Part shown: positions 33,725 through 41,242 of the stretch, in pieces
Numbering within the stretch: position 1 is the first letter of the stretch
Layout of the letters: every line of letters starts with the position of its first letter
Assembly: GCA_964522015.1 (NCBI GenBank)
Contig: CAZFST010000012.1
Location: 41,159-105,158 of the forward strand
Length of the DNA stretch: 64,000 nt
Direction of reading: 5' to 3'
Origin: QQWI01 sp964522015
GTDB taxonomy: Bacteria > Bacillota > Clostridia > Peptostreptococcales > Acidaminobacteraceae
The notes under the pieces: generated by a model
Databases searched by the model: none
Told to the model about the DNA's origin: nothing
What the model saw: the letters and a program-made list of their open reading frames with translations, nothing else
Translations under genes and position numbers: made by a program

Positions 33725-34729
33725 TTAATGCTTTGTCAACATCACTTTCAATTCATCTAGATTTTTCATATCCAGAAGCACCTCTGCAACCATCTCGAGG
33801 CTCTCAACATTTTGACTAGATATTAATGTCATAATGTCCTCTGGTAATGGTCCAAACTTCTTGGTCAGCAACTTGAGAACTGTTTGACAGACACCTTTTT
33901 CCATGCCTTTCTCCATGCCTTCTTCTTGGCCCTTTAATTTACCTTTTGCTATTAAAATATCTGCTAACGTCATAACAACTTGACCTCCTTTTGGAAACTC
34001 CAGGTACACTTGCTCAACAATATAAGTGATATCATCTTCATCTAGATTCTTGCTAACTGTGAATACATATTTCATATAAGTTTCTAAATAGGCTGTTGCC
34101 GTTTCTTGATTCTCTAACTTTTGCAGTGCTTTAATGGCACTGATGACAGTGTCGCGCATAACTTGAGGATTCGGTTGATGTAAAGCCTGATAGATGGTTA
34201 TGGCGATTTTAAGCAGTGTTTCCAGCTTCATATCTTCTGGTGATATGCCAGCGACATCATACAGCAAGAAGTCATAATTCGGAATATATTTTTTAAGATC
34301 ATCAGATAAATCACTGTACTGTGGCATAAGGCCACTAAGTGACTTAACCACTTCCCAAGAATGCTCACCATGGTAAATCACCAGAGGAATAATGATTGGG
34401 ATTACACGACTCTTTGCTTTTCTTGTTTTTGCATCCCAAATATCAACCATATAACGTAGCAGTTGCAAGGCAATCAAATGGGATTTGTAACTTTTGTGCT
34501 CAAACAGAAAATAGATATAGCCCTCTTGTCCATCAATAGCCACCTTGAATAGCAAGTCCGCATGGGTTTCTTGCATATTTTTATGAATAAAACTATCTTT
34601 CTGCGCTGACAAGCTATTAAGATTCACATGGGACAGCACTTCACTGGGCAAGTAGTTTTCTATAAAACTCTTGGCCACTTCCAGATTTGAAAATGTCTCT
34701 TTAAAAAACAGATCATGAGGTTTGTGCAT
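33725..34729 (-). CDS. Rpn-family (YhgA-like) recombination-promoting nuclease/putative transposase
   Basis: A 334-residue PD-(D/E)xK-superfamily protein. It begins with the family signature HDLFFKETFSNLEVAKSFIENYLP; the nuclease core includes HADLLFKV (Asp) and YFLFEHKSYKS (E-x-K) at about residues 55-82. A coiled Glu/Gly/Lys repeat (GQEEGMEKGMEKG near residue 270) precedes a helical tail resembling DUF4351. Such proteins cut DNA and promote recA-independent recombination in E. coli; here there is no adjacent mobile element. The gene looks intact and stands alone. Confidence 0.9.
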   Translation of the reverse strand: MHKPHDLFFKETFSNLEVAKSFIENYLPSEVLSHVNLNSLSAQKDSFIHKNMQETHADLLFKVAIDGQEGYIYFLFEHKSYKSHLIALQLLRYMVDIWDAKTRKAKSRVIPIIIPLVIYHGEHSWEVVKSLSGLMPQYSDLSDDLKKYIPNYDFLLYDVAGISPEDMKLETLLKIAITIYQALHQPNPQVMRDTVISAIKALQKLENQETATAYLETYMKYVFTVSKNLDEDDITYIVEQVYLEFPKGGQVVMTLADILIAKGKLKGQEEGMEKGMEKGVCQTVLKLLTKKFGPLPEDIMTLISSQNVESLEMVAEVLLDMKNLDELKVMLTKH

Positions 34730-35138
34730 GCAAGCTCCAATCGAAACCCCTTATATGGTTTCATTATAGCACAGGGGCTAAAAAGCTTCTAGCAGTGCGT
34801 GCCCACAATTAGATGCTCTCCCTAAGTTTCATCAGCTTATCAAATCTCTTCAAATTAGGCAATAGCAATGGGCCTACTATAATGCAGGTTGCATTATTGT
34901 GGCTTGAAACACAACATTTTTCTTGACAAGTTAGTTTATTGTTTAGCTCAGTGACGCCACTTCTTTTTTTCATTTTTCATCTTGAGACATCGCCATTCTT
35001 GTTTCATTAAATTGTATGATATAATGAAAGCGGAACTCCAAGAGGCACAAAAACCCCTTAGAGGGCCGGCCTCTAAGGGGTTTGGTTTAATCATCTAGAT
35101 TGGTAACTGGTTCAAACTCTAAGTTTTAACTCAGGGAA
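34730..35138. other. Gene-free gap upstream of Rpn and downstream of glutaredoxin
   Basis: I see no gene here. A TATAAT at 35020-35025 lies about 25 bp before the terminator at 35049-35083 on the plus strand and could start a very short RNA, but its -35 element is poor. GCATTATTG-type words near 34890-34915 form a weak inverted repeat. Confidence 0.3.
35049..35083. terminator. Bidirectional terminator of the glutaredoxin gene
   Basis: AAACCCCTTAGAGG pairs perfectly with CCTCTAAGGGGTTT around GCCGG; on the minus strand it is followed by TTTTTGTG. It lies 56 bp after the glutaredoxin stop. Confidence 0.85.
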
Positions 35139-35366
35139 TTAACCCAGTAATTCTTCCAGTCTTTTCTTGTCAAAGCCTTGAACGATATCTTCGTCAACTT
35201 GAATGACTGGAACGCCCATAAAACCTTGATCCATCAATTCTTTTCTTGCTACTGCATCTGTTGATACGTTCTTTTCTGTATAGCTAACACCTTTAGAATC
35301 AAGGTAACGTTTTGCTTCGTGGCAGTAACCGCAAGTGTTTGAAGTATAAACAACAACATTTTTCAT
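35139..35366 (-). CDS. Glutaredoxin-family protein
   Basis: A 75-residue thioredoxin-fold protein with active site TCGYC at residues 9-13, the cis-Pro loop GVPVIQ and the C-terminal GFDKKRLEELL typical of Grx/NrdH-like clostridial proteins. It probably reduces disulfides using a low-molecular-weight thiol or thioredoxin reductase. I start at the internal ATG because GGAGG lies 10 bp before it. A C-tract/G-tract element 22 bp upstream resembles the operator-like sites around the CoA-disulfide reductase gene, suggesting joint control. Confidence 0.88.
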   Translation of the reverse strand: MKNVVVYTSNTCGYCHEAKRYLDSKGVSYTEKNVSTDAVARKELMDQGFMGVPVIQVDEDIVQGFDKKRLEELLG

Positions 35367-35387
35367 TTTTATATCCTCCATTATACG

Positions 35388-35405
35388 TACCCCGTCGGTG
35401 GGGGG
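35388..35405. promoter_or_regulatory. C-tract/G-tract element upstream of glutaredoxin
   Basis: TACCCCGTCGGTGGGGGG has the same polarity of C-tract then G-tract as the sites at 1891, 4421 and 4517, but with a 6-bp centre. A TATAAT lies next to it on the minus strand (35380-35385). It may be a weaker operator of the same repressor. Confidence 0.35.
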
Positions 35406-35510
35406 CTTATAGGCTTATTGTAATACAGGTGACGGATGTTGTCAACTGCATATTTGCGAGTAAAAGCGAGACAGGGGGACGTGCACCGTGTCTCAGGAAA
35501 GGGAACCCTC

Positions 35511-36101
35511 ATGACAGTTTGGAAAACACGGGGCAAGCGTGGCGACGCCCTAGAAGATCTGATTCTTCTAAGCAACGACTACTATGCAAAACATAAGGTC
35601 GCCAGAATTGATAAAGCCGCAACCCCAGTGACGGTGGTGGAACTGGATGGCAAGGGTCTCATTACCAAGGCTTATTTTGAAAAAAAAGCCACCATCGACT
35701 TTTACGGCATCGCCCAGGGGATGTTTCTCACCTTCGATGCCAAGGAGACCCATCAAAAGTCCTTTCCCCTAAAAAATATTCATAGCCATCAGATTGATTA
35801 TATGAAAGAAGTCAGTGAACAAGGGGGCATTGCCTTTTTAATTGTCCACTTCAAGCATAGCGATATCTTTATGCTCCTACCCCACGAACTCCTGGTGGTT
35901 TATGACGACGCTGCCAAGCACGGGGGCAGAAAATCCATCCCATTTGACGCCATTCCTGAGCAGTTGACCATCAGGAGAGAAAAAAACGGCATCCTTAATT
36001 ACTTGGATGCCGTGAATCGCTATCTTGATTGGAAAAGTGTTCTGCCATTGCATTGGCCAACAGACCAAACTGCTCAATACTCAGATTCTCAGCACGAGTA
36101 G
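35511..36101 (+). CDS. recU: Holliday junction resolvase RecU
   Basis: A 196-residue nuclease with RecU features: N-terminal RGKRGDALEDLI, the catalytic block TIDFYGIAQGMFLTFDAKET (Asp and E-x-K-type residues around residues 62-80), and IHSHQIDYMKEVSEQGGIAFLIVHF near 95-118. It resolves recombination intermediates. I choose the ATG at 35511, with GGAAAGGGAA upstream, over the earlier start. The last 36 codons overlap the end of ksgA on the other strand, an unusual tail-to-tail arrangement. The usual partner pbp1 is not adjacent. Confidence 0.88.
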   Translation: MTVWKTRGKRGDALEDLILLSNDYYAKHKVARIDKAATPVTVVELDGKGLITKAYFEKKATIDFYGIAQGMFLTFDAKETHQKSFPLKNIHSHQIDYMKEVSEQGGIAFLIVHFKHSDIFMLLPHELLVVYDDAAKHGGRKSIPFDAIPEQLTIRREKNGILNYLDAVNRYLDWKSVLPLHWPTDQTAQYSDSQHE

Positions 36102-36894
36102 TGGGTGCAATGCCGATGGCTTCACAAATGGCCGTAAAACTGACCTTATCGATGGGCATATTAGATGTGATGGTATTGAGTAGCATCTTTCTTCTTTGTG
36201 CAAAAGCAGCCTTCACGGTTTTAAAGAAAACTTCGTCAGAAACAAGGGTCACTGGTGGCTCTTTTCTTATTTTCAGGCGAATCACAGCAGAATCCACATT
36301 TGGCTGGGGTGTAAACACTGTTTTAGGCACTTTAAAGAGAAGTTTTGGCTCAGCGTAAAACTGAACAGCCACTGTTAAGCTGCCGTAAACCTTGTTATCT
36401 TTACCAGCGCTCATTCTATCAGCTACTTCTTTTTGAATCATAACAATCAGATCAGACACCGGAATGCCCTCTTCTAAAAACTTCATGATAATTGGGGTGG
36501 TGATATAATAAGGCAGGTTGGCAACCACTTTAACCTGTTTACACTCACTGAATTCTTCAGCAATCAGGGCTTTTAGGTCAAGCTTAAGGACATCTTCTTT
36601 AATCAGTTTAAAGTGGGGCGCCGTTTCAAAATGCGCCTCTAAAATCGGCCAAAGGGTCTTATCAATCTCAACAGAAACCACTTTTTTTGCTCTTAAAAGC
36701 AGGGCCTCAGTAAGGGACCCAATACCAGGTCCAATTTCAAGTACCCCATCTTCTGGACCAATCTCCGCACCATCTGCAATGTTATTAACAACGTTGCTAT
36801 CGGTGAGAAAATTCTGCCCCAAGCTTTTAGAAAAGCTCACGCCATTGGCCTGCATCACGGTTTTAATATAATGAAAAGACGTGAGTTTACTCAT
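35995..36894 (-). CDS. ksgA: 16S rRNA (adenine1518/1519-N6)-dimethyltransferase KsgA
   Basis: A protein of about 299 residues. The SAM-binding motif LEIGPGIGSLTEAL is near residue 48, the catalytic NLPYYITTP near residue 125, and the C-terminal domain near PQPNVDSAVI. It dimethylates two adjacent adenines in the 16S rRNA 3' hairpin. AAGGAG precedes the ATG at 36894, which overlaps the rnmV stop by 8 bp; the earlier start is rejected. The last 14 residues after LLANAM are an extension running into recU on the opposite strand. Confidence 0.95.
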   Translation of the reverse strand: MSKLTSFHYIKTVMQANGVSFSKSLGQNFLTDSNVVNNIADGAEIGPEDGVLEIGPGIGSLTEALLLRAKKVVSVEIDKTLWPILEAHFETAPHFKLIKEDVLKLDLKALIAEEFSECKQVKVVANLPYYITTPIIMKFLEEGIPVSDLIVMIQKEVADRMSAGKDNKVYGSLTVAVQFYAEPKLLFKVPKTVFTPQPNVDSAVIRLKIRKEPPVTLVSDEVFFKTVKAAFAQRRKMLLNTITSNMPIDKVSFTAICEAIGIAPTTRAENLSIEQFGLLANAMAEHFSNQDSDSRHPSN

Positions 36895-37477
36895 TGGAAT
36901 CTCCTTGTCTGTCCGACTTGCCTTCAAAAAACTCCTGGATTTTCTCAGGCGCCACTTGATAGGCATTCAAACGGGATAAAAACTGCTTGGCATTGCCGTA
37001 ACCGATATTCAAATACTTACCCAGAGCAACACGTCTGGCCTTTGAATCAGCAGTACCGACAAGGCCCAGTGCATACATATCTTGATCTGTATAAATAGCA
37101 GCTTGTTTATCGGCTAAAACCTCTGCCTTTGCTTGCTTCAGGGCTTTAAGCAGGGCTTCTTCACTGGCATTTTCAACACCGATGTCCCCATCTTTTAAAC
37201 CCTCGTCCTGGCTGATATAGGCATGTTTCACAAGGCCCGTAGCCCCCCGGGCCACCTTTTTCCTAATTTGATTGCCTGCATAATCCGGATCCGTAAAAAT
37301 AATAATCCCCTGCTGTTTTGAGGCAAAATCAATGCGCTCAAAAATCTCTTTTGTAAAATTAAAACCATTGGTCCAAATATAAGATGCATCCACATATTGC
37401 TGCAGATTAGCCTGGTCATCGCGGCCCTCCACAACAATCACTTCTTTAATCACTAAACGATTGGGATTTTCCTTCAA
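36887..37477 (-). CDS. rnmV: Ribonuclease M5
   Basis: A 196-residue Toprim-domain nuclease that matures 5S rRNA in low-G+C Gram-positives. EVIVVEGRDD near residue 12 and FTDPDYAGNQIRK near residue 60 are the Toprim acidic motifs. The C-terminal part includes NASEEALLKAL. The start is TTG with AGAGGTG 7 bp upstream. The gene lies between tatD and ksgA, as in Bacillus. Confidence 0.93.
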   Translation of the reverse strand: MKENPNRLVIKEVIVVEGRDDQANLQQYVDASYIWTNGFNFTKEIFERIDFASKQQGIIIFTDPDYAGNQIRKKVARGATGLVKHAYISQDEGLKDGDIGVENASEEALLKALKQAKAEVLADKQAAIYTDQDMYALGLVGTADSKARRVALGKYLNIGYGNAKQFLSRLNAYQVAPEKIQEFFEGKSDRQGDSNE

Positions 37478-37481
37478 TGGA

Positions 37482-38258
37482 TCACACCTCTTCCACTATG
37501 TTGAAGAATTTTAGGGCGTTGGCTTTGGTTTGGGCTGCTACGGCCTCATAGCTCAGGCCCTTAAGTCTCGCCATTTCGGCGCACACGTAATGGACGTAAG
37601 CGGATTCATTGCGCTTACCCCTAAAGGGCATTGGGGTAAGGTAGGGTGAATCCGTTTCAATCATTAACCGATCAAGGGGAACAAATTCAACCACTTCGTG
37701 GCTTTTTCTGGCGTTTTTAAAGGTCAAGGGCCCCGCCAAAGACAGGTAGGCCCCCTTGGCAATGTACTGTTTGGCCAGTTCTGCACTGCCAGAAAAGCAG
37801 TGCATCAAAACCCCTGTGCTAAAGGCTTCTTCTTCACATAGGATATCGAAGATATCCTGGTGGGCATCCCTGTCATGGACAATGATGGGCATGCCAAGGT
37901 CTTTGGCCATTCTAATTTGGTGGCGAAAGACTTGCTTTTGGGTTTCCCTTGGTGAAAAGTCATAATAGTAGTCAAGGCCTATCTCGCCAATGGCCTTGAC
38001 CTTAGGGTCTTTGGCAAGGGAAAGAATGGCAGACCACGCTTCTTGGTCTGCAGACTTGGCGTCGTGGGGGTGTATACCCACTGCAGCGTACACGTGGGGG
38101 TACTTCTGGGCCAAGGCTACGGCGCGGTAGCTGCTGGGTAAGTCCGCGCCGGGGTTCATAATGTAGTCCACACCTTGGTCTAGAGCTCTTTGCATCATGG
38201 CATCTCTGTCTTGGTCAAAGCGCTCGTCATCAAGATGGGCATGGGAATCAAACAACAT
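37482..38258 (-). CDS. TatD-family deoxyribonuclease
   Basis: A 258-residue metal-dependent hydrolase (TIM barrel). Metal ligands are seen in FDSHAHLDDERF (residues 3-14), GEIGLDYYY near 92, HDRDAHQD near 128, and MHCFSGS near 152, ETDSPYLTP near 203. TatD proteins have 3'-5' exonuclease activity on damaged DNA. AGGAGA precedes the ATG. It lies 10 bp after metG and 5 bp before rnmV in one operon. Confidence 0.94.
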   Translation of the reverse strand: MLFDSHAHLDDERFDQDRDAMMQRALDQGVDYIMNPGADLPSSYRAVALAQKYPHVYAAVGIHPHDAKSADQEAWSAILSLAKDPKVKAIGEIGLDYYYDFSPRETQKQVFRHQIRMAKDLGMPIIVHDRDAHQDIFDILCEEEAFSTGVLMHCFSGSAELAKQYIAKGAYLSLAGPLTFKNARKSHEVVEFVPLDRLMIETDSPYLTPMPFRGKRNESAYVHYVCAEMARLKGLSYEAVAAQTKANALKFFNIVEEV

Positions 38259-38267
38259 ATCAGTCTC

Positions 38268-40214
38268 CTATGACACCACTGTGCCACTTTCAATAGCCAC
38301 GTTAACCACTTTAAGATCAGTGGCATGGGAAGCTGCCAAAATCATACCTTGAGATAGAACCCCTCGCAGTTGAACTGGCTTTAAGTTGGCCACAATCACA
38401 ACGCTTTGACCAACCAGGTCTTGGGGCTGATAAAATTGAGCAATCCCCGATACCACTTGGCGGGTTTCTGGCCCAACTTGCAATTGAAGTACCAATAATT
38501 TATCCGCTTTTGGATGTTTTTCAACTGATAAAATCTGCGCAACTCGTAGGTCTAGCTTTGCAAAGTCATCAATGGTGATTTCTGGTTTTAGAACAAGTGC
38601 TGCTGGAGCGGCTTCTGCAGCTTCTTCATCTGTTTCAGTAATGTACTTAGCCTTAATGACAGCCACTTCTTCAAGTTTCTTAGCTTCGTCCATACGAGCA
38701 AACAAGACTTCTGCTGTGCCAACGGATGTCCCTGCCACCGTGCCGTCAAAGTTTAAAAGGCTATCCAAAGTGCTGGCCTGAGCGTTGATTTGGCTAAGCA
38801 CTTTGCCGGCTGTCTCGGGGATAAATGATTTGAGGAGCACACCAGCAACCCTGATTGATTCTAACAAGTTATATAGAACCGTCCCTAGTCTTTCCTGCTG
38901 CTCTGGATCCTTGGCTAAAATCCAAGGGGCTGTCTCATCTATATATTTATTGCTCCGTCTAAGGAGTTGGAAAATCTCATCCAGGGCATCAGCCACATGG
39001 TAAGCATCCATAAAGGCTTCAACCTTTTTAGGGGTTTCAAGGGCCAAAGCCACAAGCTCATCGTCAAGGGGGTCCTTTGAAGTCGGCGCTTGGATCACAC
39101 CGCCAAAGTACTTTTGAACCATGGCCACTGTGCGGTTGACCAAATTGCCCAGAACATTTGCAAAGTCTGTGTTGATCCGGCTGATCATCATCTCGTAAGT
39201 GATGGTGCCATCCCAGGCAAAAGGCATTTCCCGAAGGACATAGTAACGGACGGCGTCTACGCCAAAGAGCTCAACTAAATCGTCGGTGTAAAGTACGTTG
39301 CCCCGAGATTTACTCATTTTATCTTTGCCCGTCAAGAGCCACGGGTGACCAAATACCTGTTTAGGTAGCTCAACACCAAGACCCATCAAGATAATTGGCC
39401 AATAGATGGTGTGGAATCTCACAATGTCCTTGCCAATCACGTGGACATCCGCTGGCCAAAGCTTGTTGAACTGGTCCGACGACCCATCAGGATCGTAGCC
39501 AATGGCTGTAATGTAGTTTGATAGGGCATCAAGCCAAACGTAAGTCACATGACCAGGGTCAAACTCCACTGGGATACCCCAAGTAAAGGTTGTTCGTGAC
39601 ACACAAAGGTCCTGCAAACCAGGTTTGATAAAGTTATTGATCATCTCATTTTTTCTAGACTCAGGCCAGATAAATTCTGGATTCGCCTCTAAATGATCTT
39701 CCAGTTGCTTCTGATATTTTGACAGCTTCAAAAAGTAAGCTTCTTCTTTGGCGGCCTTTACCGGGCGACCACAGTCTGGGCAGTTGTTCTCAACCAATTG
39801 AGACTCCGTCCAAAATGACTCGCAGGGTGTACAGTACATGCCTTCGTACTCACCTTTGTAGATATCGCCCTTATCGTAAAGAGTCTTAAAGATCTTTTGA
39901 ACTGTCCGTTTGTGCATTGGATCTGATGTTCTGATAAATTGGTCGTAACTGACATTTACCAAGTCCCAAATCCGCTGGATTTCCCCTGCGATATGGTCCA
40001 CATGCTCCTGAGGGGTCTTACCCTCTTCTTCAGCCTGCTGCTGAATCTTTTGGCCATGTTCGTCGGTACCTGTTAAAAAGTAGGTGTCAAAGCCCTGTTC
40101 CCGCTTAAAACGCACCAATGCATCGGAAACAATGGCCTCGTAGACATTGCCGATATGTGGAATTTTAGATGTGTAGGCGATTGCCGTGGTAAGATAGAAT
40201 TTTCCTTTAGACAT
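38268..40214 (-). CDS. metG: Methionyl-tRNA synthetase
   Basis: A 648-residue class I synthetase. HIGN (residues about 20-23) and KMSKS (near 299) mark the active site, and two Cys-x2-Cys pairs near 126-147 (CTPCESF...CPDCGRP) bind zinc. An anticodon domain follows, then a C-terminal tRNA-binding EMAP domain (FAKLDLRVAQILSVEKHPKADKLLVL, from about residue 545). It charges tRNA-Met. The gene is controlled by an upstream T-box with an AUG specifier and heads the metG-tatD-rnmV-ksgA operon. Confidence 0.97.
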   Translation of the reverse strand: MSKGKFYLTTAIAYTSKIPHIGNVYEAIVSDALVRFKREQGFDTYFLTGTDEHGQKIQQQAEEEGKTPQEHVDHIAGEIQRIWDLVNVSYDQFIRTSDPMHKRTVQKIFKTLYDKGDIYKGEYEGMYCTPCESFWTESQLVENNCPDCGRPVKAAKEEAYFLKLSKYQKQLEDHLEANPEFIWPESRKNEMINNFIKPGLQDLCVSRTTFTWGIPVEFDPGHVTYVWLDALSNYITAIGYDPDGSSDQFNKLWPADVHVIGKDIVRFHTIYWPIILMGLGVELPKQVFGHPWLLTGKDKMSKSRGNVLYTDDLVELFGVDAVRYYVLREMPFAWDGTITYEMMISRINTDFANVLGNLVNRTVAMVQKYFGGVIQAPTSKDPLDDELVALALETPKKVEAFMDAYHVADALDEIFQLLRRSNKYIDETAPWILAKDPEQQERLGTVLYNLLESIRVAGVLLKSFIPETAGKVLSQINAQASTLDSLLNFDGTVAGTSVGTAEVLFARMDEAKKLEEVAVIKAKYITETDEEAAEAAPAALVLKPEITIDDFAKLDLRVAQILSVEKHPKADKLLVLQLQVGPETRQVVSGIAQFYQPQDLVGQSVVIVANLKPVQLRGVLSQGMILAASHATDLKVVNVAIESGTVVS

Positions 40215-40261
40215 AAGTCGCTCCTTTTATGGTTAGTCTCGTGACGGTGCGGGTCCAAAAA

Positions 40262-40522
40262 AAACAAAAACCCCCATCCCAATAGGGACGGAAGACTCTT
40301 CCGCGGTACCACCCTAGTTCTGTCCATGGACAGCCCTCTGTGTGCGTTTGCACTGTGGTGTAACGTCCACTGACGGCATTACTTCACGGGATTATGCCCG
40401 CTTGGCAACGCGGCTCCGGGACCATGTTCGCCATTTTTTCGACGTTGCCTTTCACCAAAGTGGCAACTCTCTACGCTCGAATCCACGGGTACTCTTCCCT
40501 TCAACGCCTTTAATGTGCCACT
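40262..40522 (-). promoter_or_regulatory. T-box riboswitch of metG, Met specifier
   Basis: On the minus strand the T-box core AGGGTGGTACCGCGG lies at 40301-40316. The competing terminator (CCGTCCC/GGGATGG then T run) lies at about 40260-40292. Stem I carries AGAGTA in the 5' side and, on the 3' side, AUG at 40423-40425 followed by G and UCCC, matching the specifier-loop position. The AUG fits methionine and metG downstream. Uncharged tRNA-Met should stabilise the antiterminator. Confidence 0.92.
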
Positions 40523-40552
40523 AGTTTACCATAGCACACCTGGATTTGTCAA
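40523..40552 (-). promoter_or_regulatory. Promoter of the metG operon
   Basis: On the minus strand TTGACA (40547-40552) and TAAACT (40523-40528) are 18 bp apart, directly upstream of the T-box leader. Confidence 0.7.
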
Positions 40553-40556
40553 GGAA

Positions 40557-40605
40557 GAGAGCTACCTAATGGCATGAGTAGCTCGCAAGAGAGCTACCTG
40601 ATGGC
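40557..40605. repeat. Short direct repeat
   Basis: AGAGAGCTACCT(A/G)ATGGC occurs twice, about 31 bp apart, just outside the metG promoter. GAGTAGCTC between the copies is a small palindrome. No function is evident. Confidence 0.6.
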
Positions 40606-40745
40606 CTTGAATGACACCTTTGCCACCCCACATTCCCTAACTAGCCCCTTATTTCTTAAAAAAATAAGTCTTGTGACATTTTTCACTTGTCGGATTGCAA
40701 GGAGTATGATAAAACTATACAGGACAAAACGTCTAGGAGGTCAAT

Positions 40746-41147
40746 TTGACAAAGCGCGTAACAGAAATACTCAATGATTTAAACCTTAATCGTATCAGCA
40801 AGCTTTCTTTTCAATCCGAAGAAAAGAGCGTAGCTGTTGAATTTCTAGATACATCTAACACCACCCATCAGGTGGAATTTATGAGCGTTGATACCTACTT
40901 CTTTCTCGATGAGAAGTTTCTAGAATCTATGTACCTTGAAAATGGTCAAAAGCAACCCATTACATTTTTTGATGCTGGTTATGGAGAATTTGTTGCTGTG
41001 GATGAGTTTGAAGACGGCACAAGTGCAGAAACCCTGCTCTCACAGCCAAACGTCATTTTAAATACCGACGAAGCCAGCATCTTAATAGAAGCCAAGCGGG
41101 TTCGCATCAATGGTGAATCCTATTACTTGAACAATTTACTTAACTAA
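40746..41147 (+). CDS. Hypothetical acidic protein
   Basis: A 133-residue soluble, acidic, beta-rich product with no family I recognise. TTG is the start codon, with TAGGAGG 5 bp upstream. On the plus strand TTGTCG and TAAAAC with 17-bp spacing near 40694-40722 could be its promoter, and a clear terminator follows, so it looks like a real single-gene unit. It has no signal peptide or membrane segment. Confidence 0.7.
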   Translation: MTKRVTEILNDLNLNRISKLSFQSEEKSVAVEFLDTSNTTHQVEFMSVDTYFFLDEKFLESMYLENGQKQPITFFDAGYGEFVAVDEFEDGTSAETLLSQPNVILNTDEASILIEAKRVRINGESYYLNNLLN

Positions 41148-41173
41148 GCCTCAGTCTTCTTCAAAATGAAAAC

Positions 41174-41219
41174 AAAACCGCTAACTCACAGGCTGTATCC
41201 TGTGGTCTAGCGGTTTTTT
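41174..41219. terminator. Bidirectional terminator
   Basis: AAAACCGCTA pairs with TAGCGGTTTT, with an inner ACAGG/CCTGT stem, followed by a T run. It separates two convergent genes. Confidence 0.88.
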
Positions 41220-41242
41220 ATATCTTTTTACAAGCTTCAAAT

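Noticed and set aside
36029..36871. Plus-strand frames of 109 and 117 codons opposite ksgA
   Set aside because: Shadow frames over a conserved gene, with no start signals.
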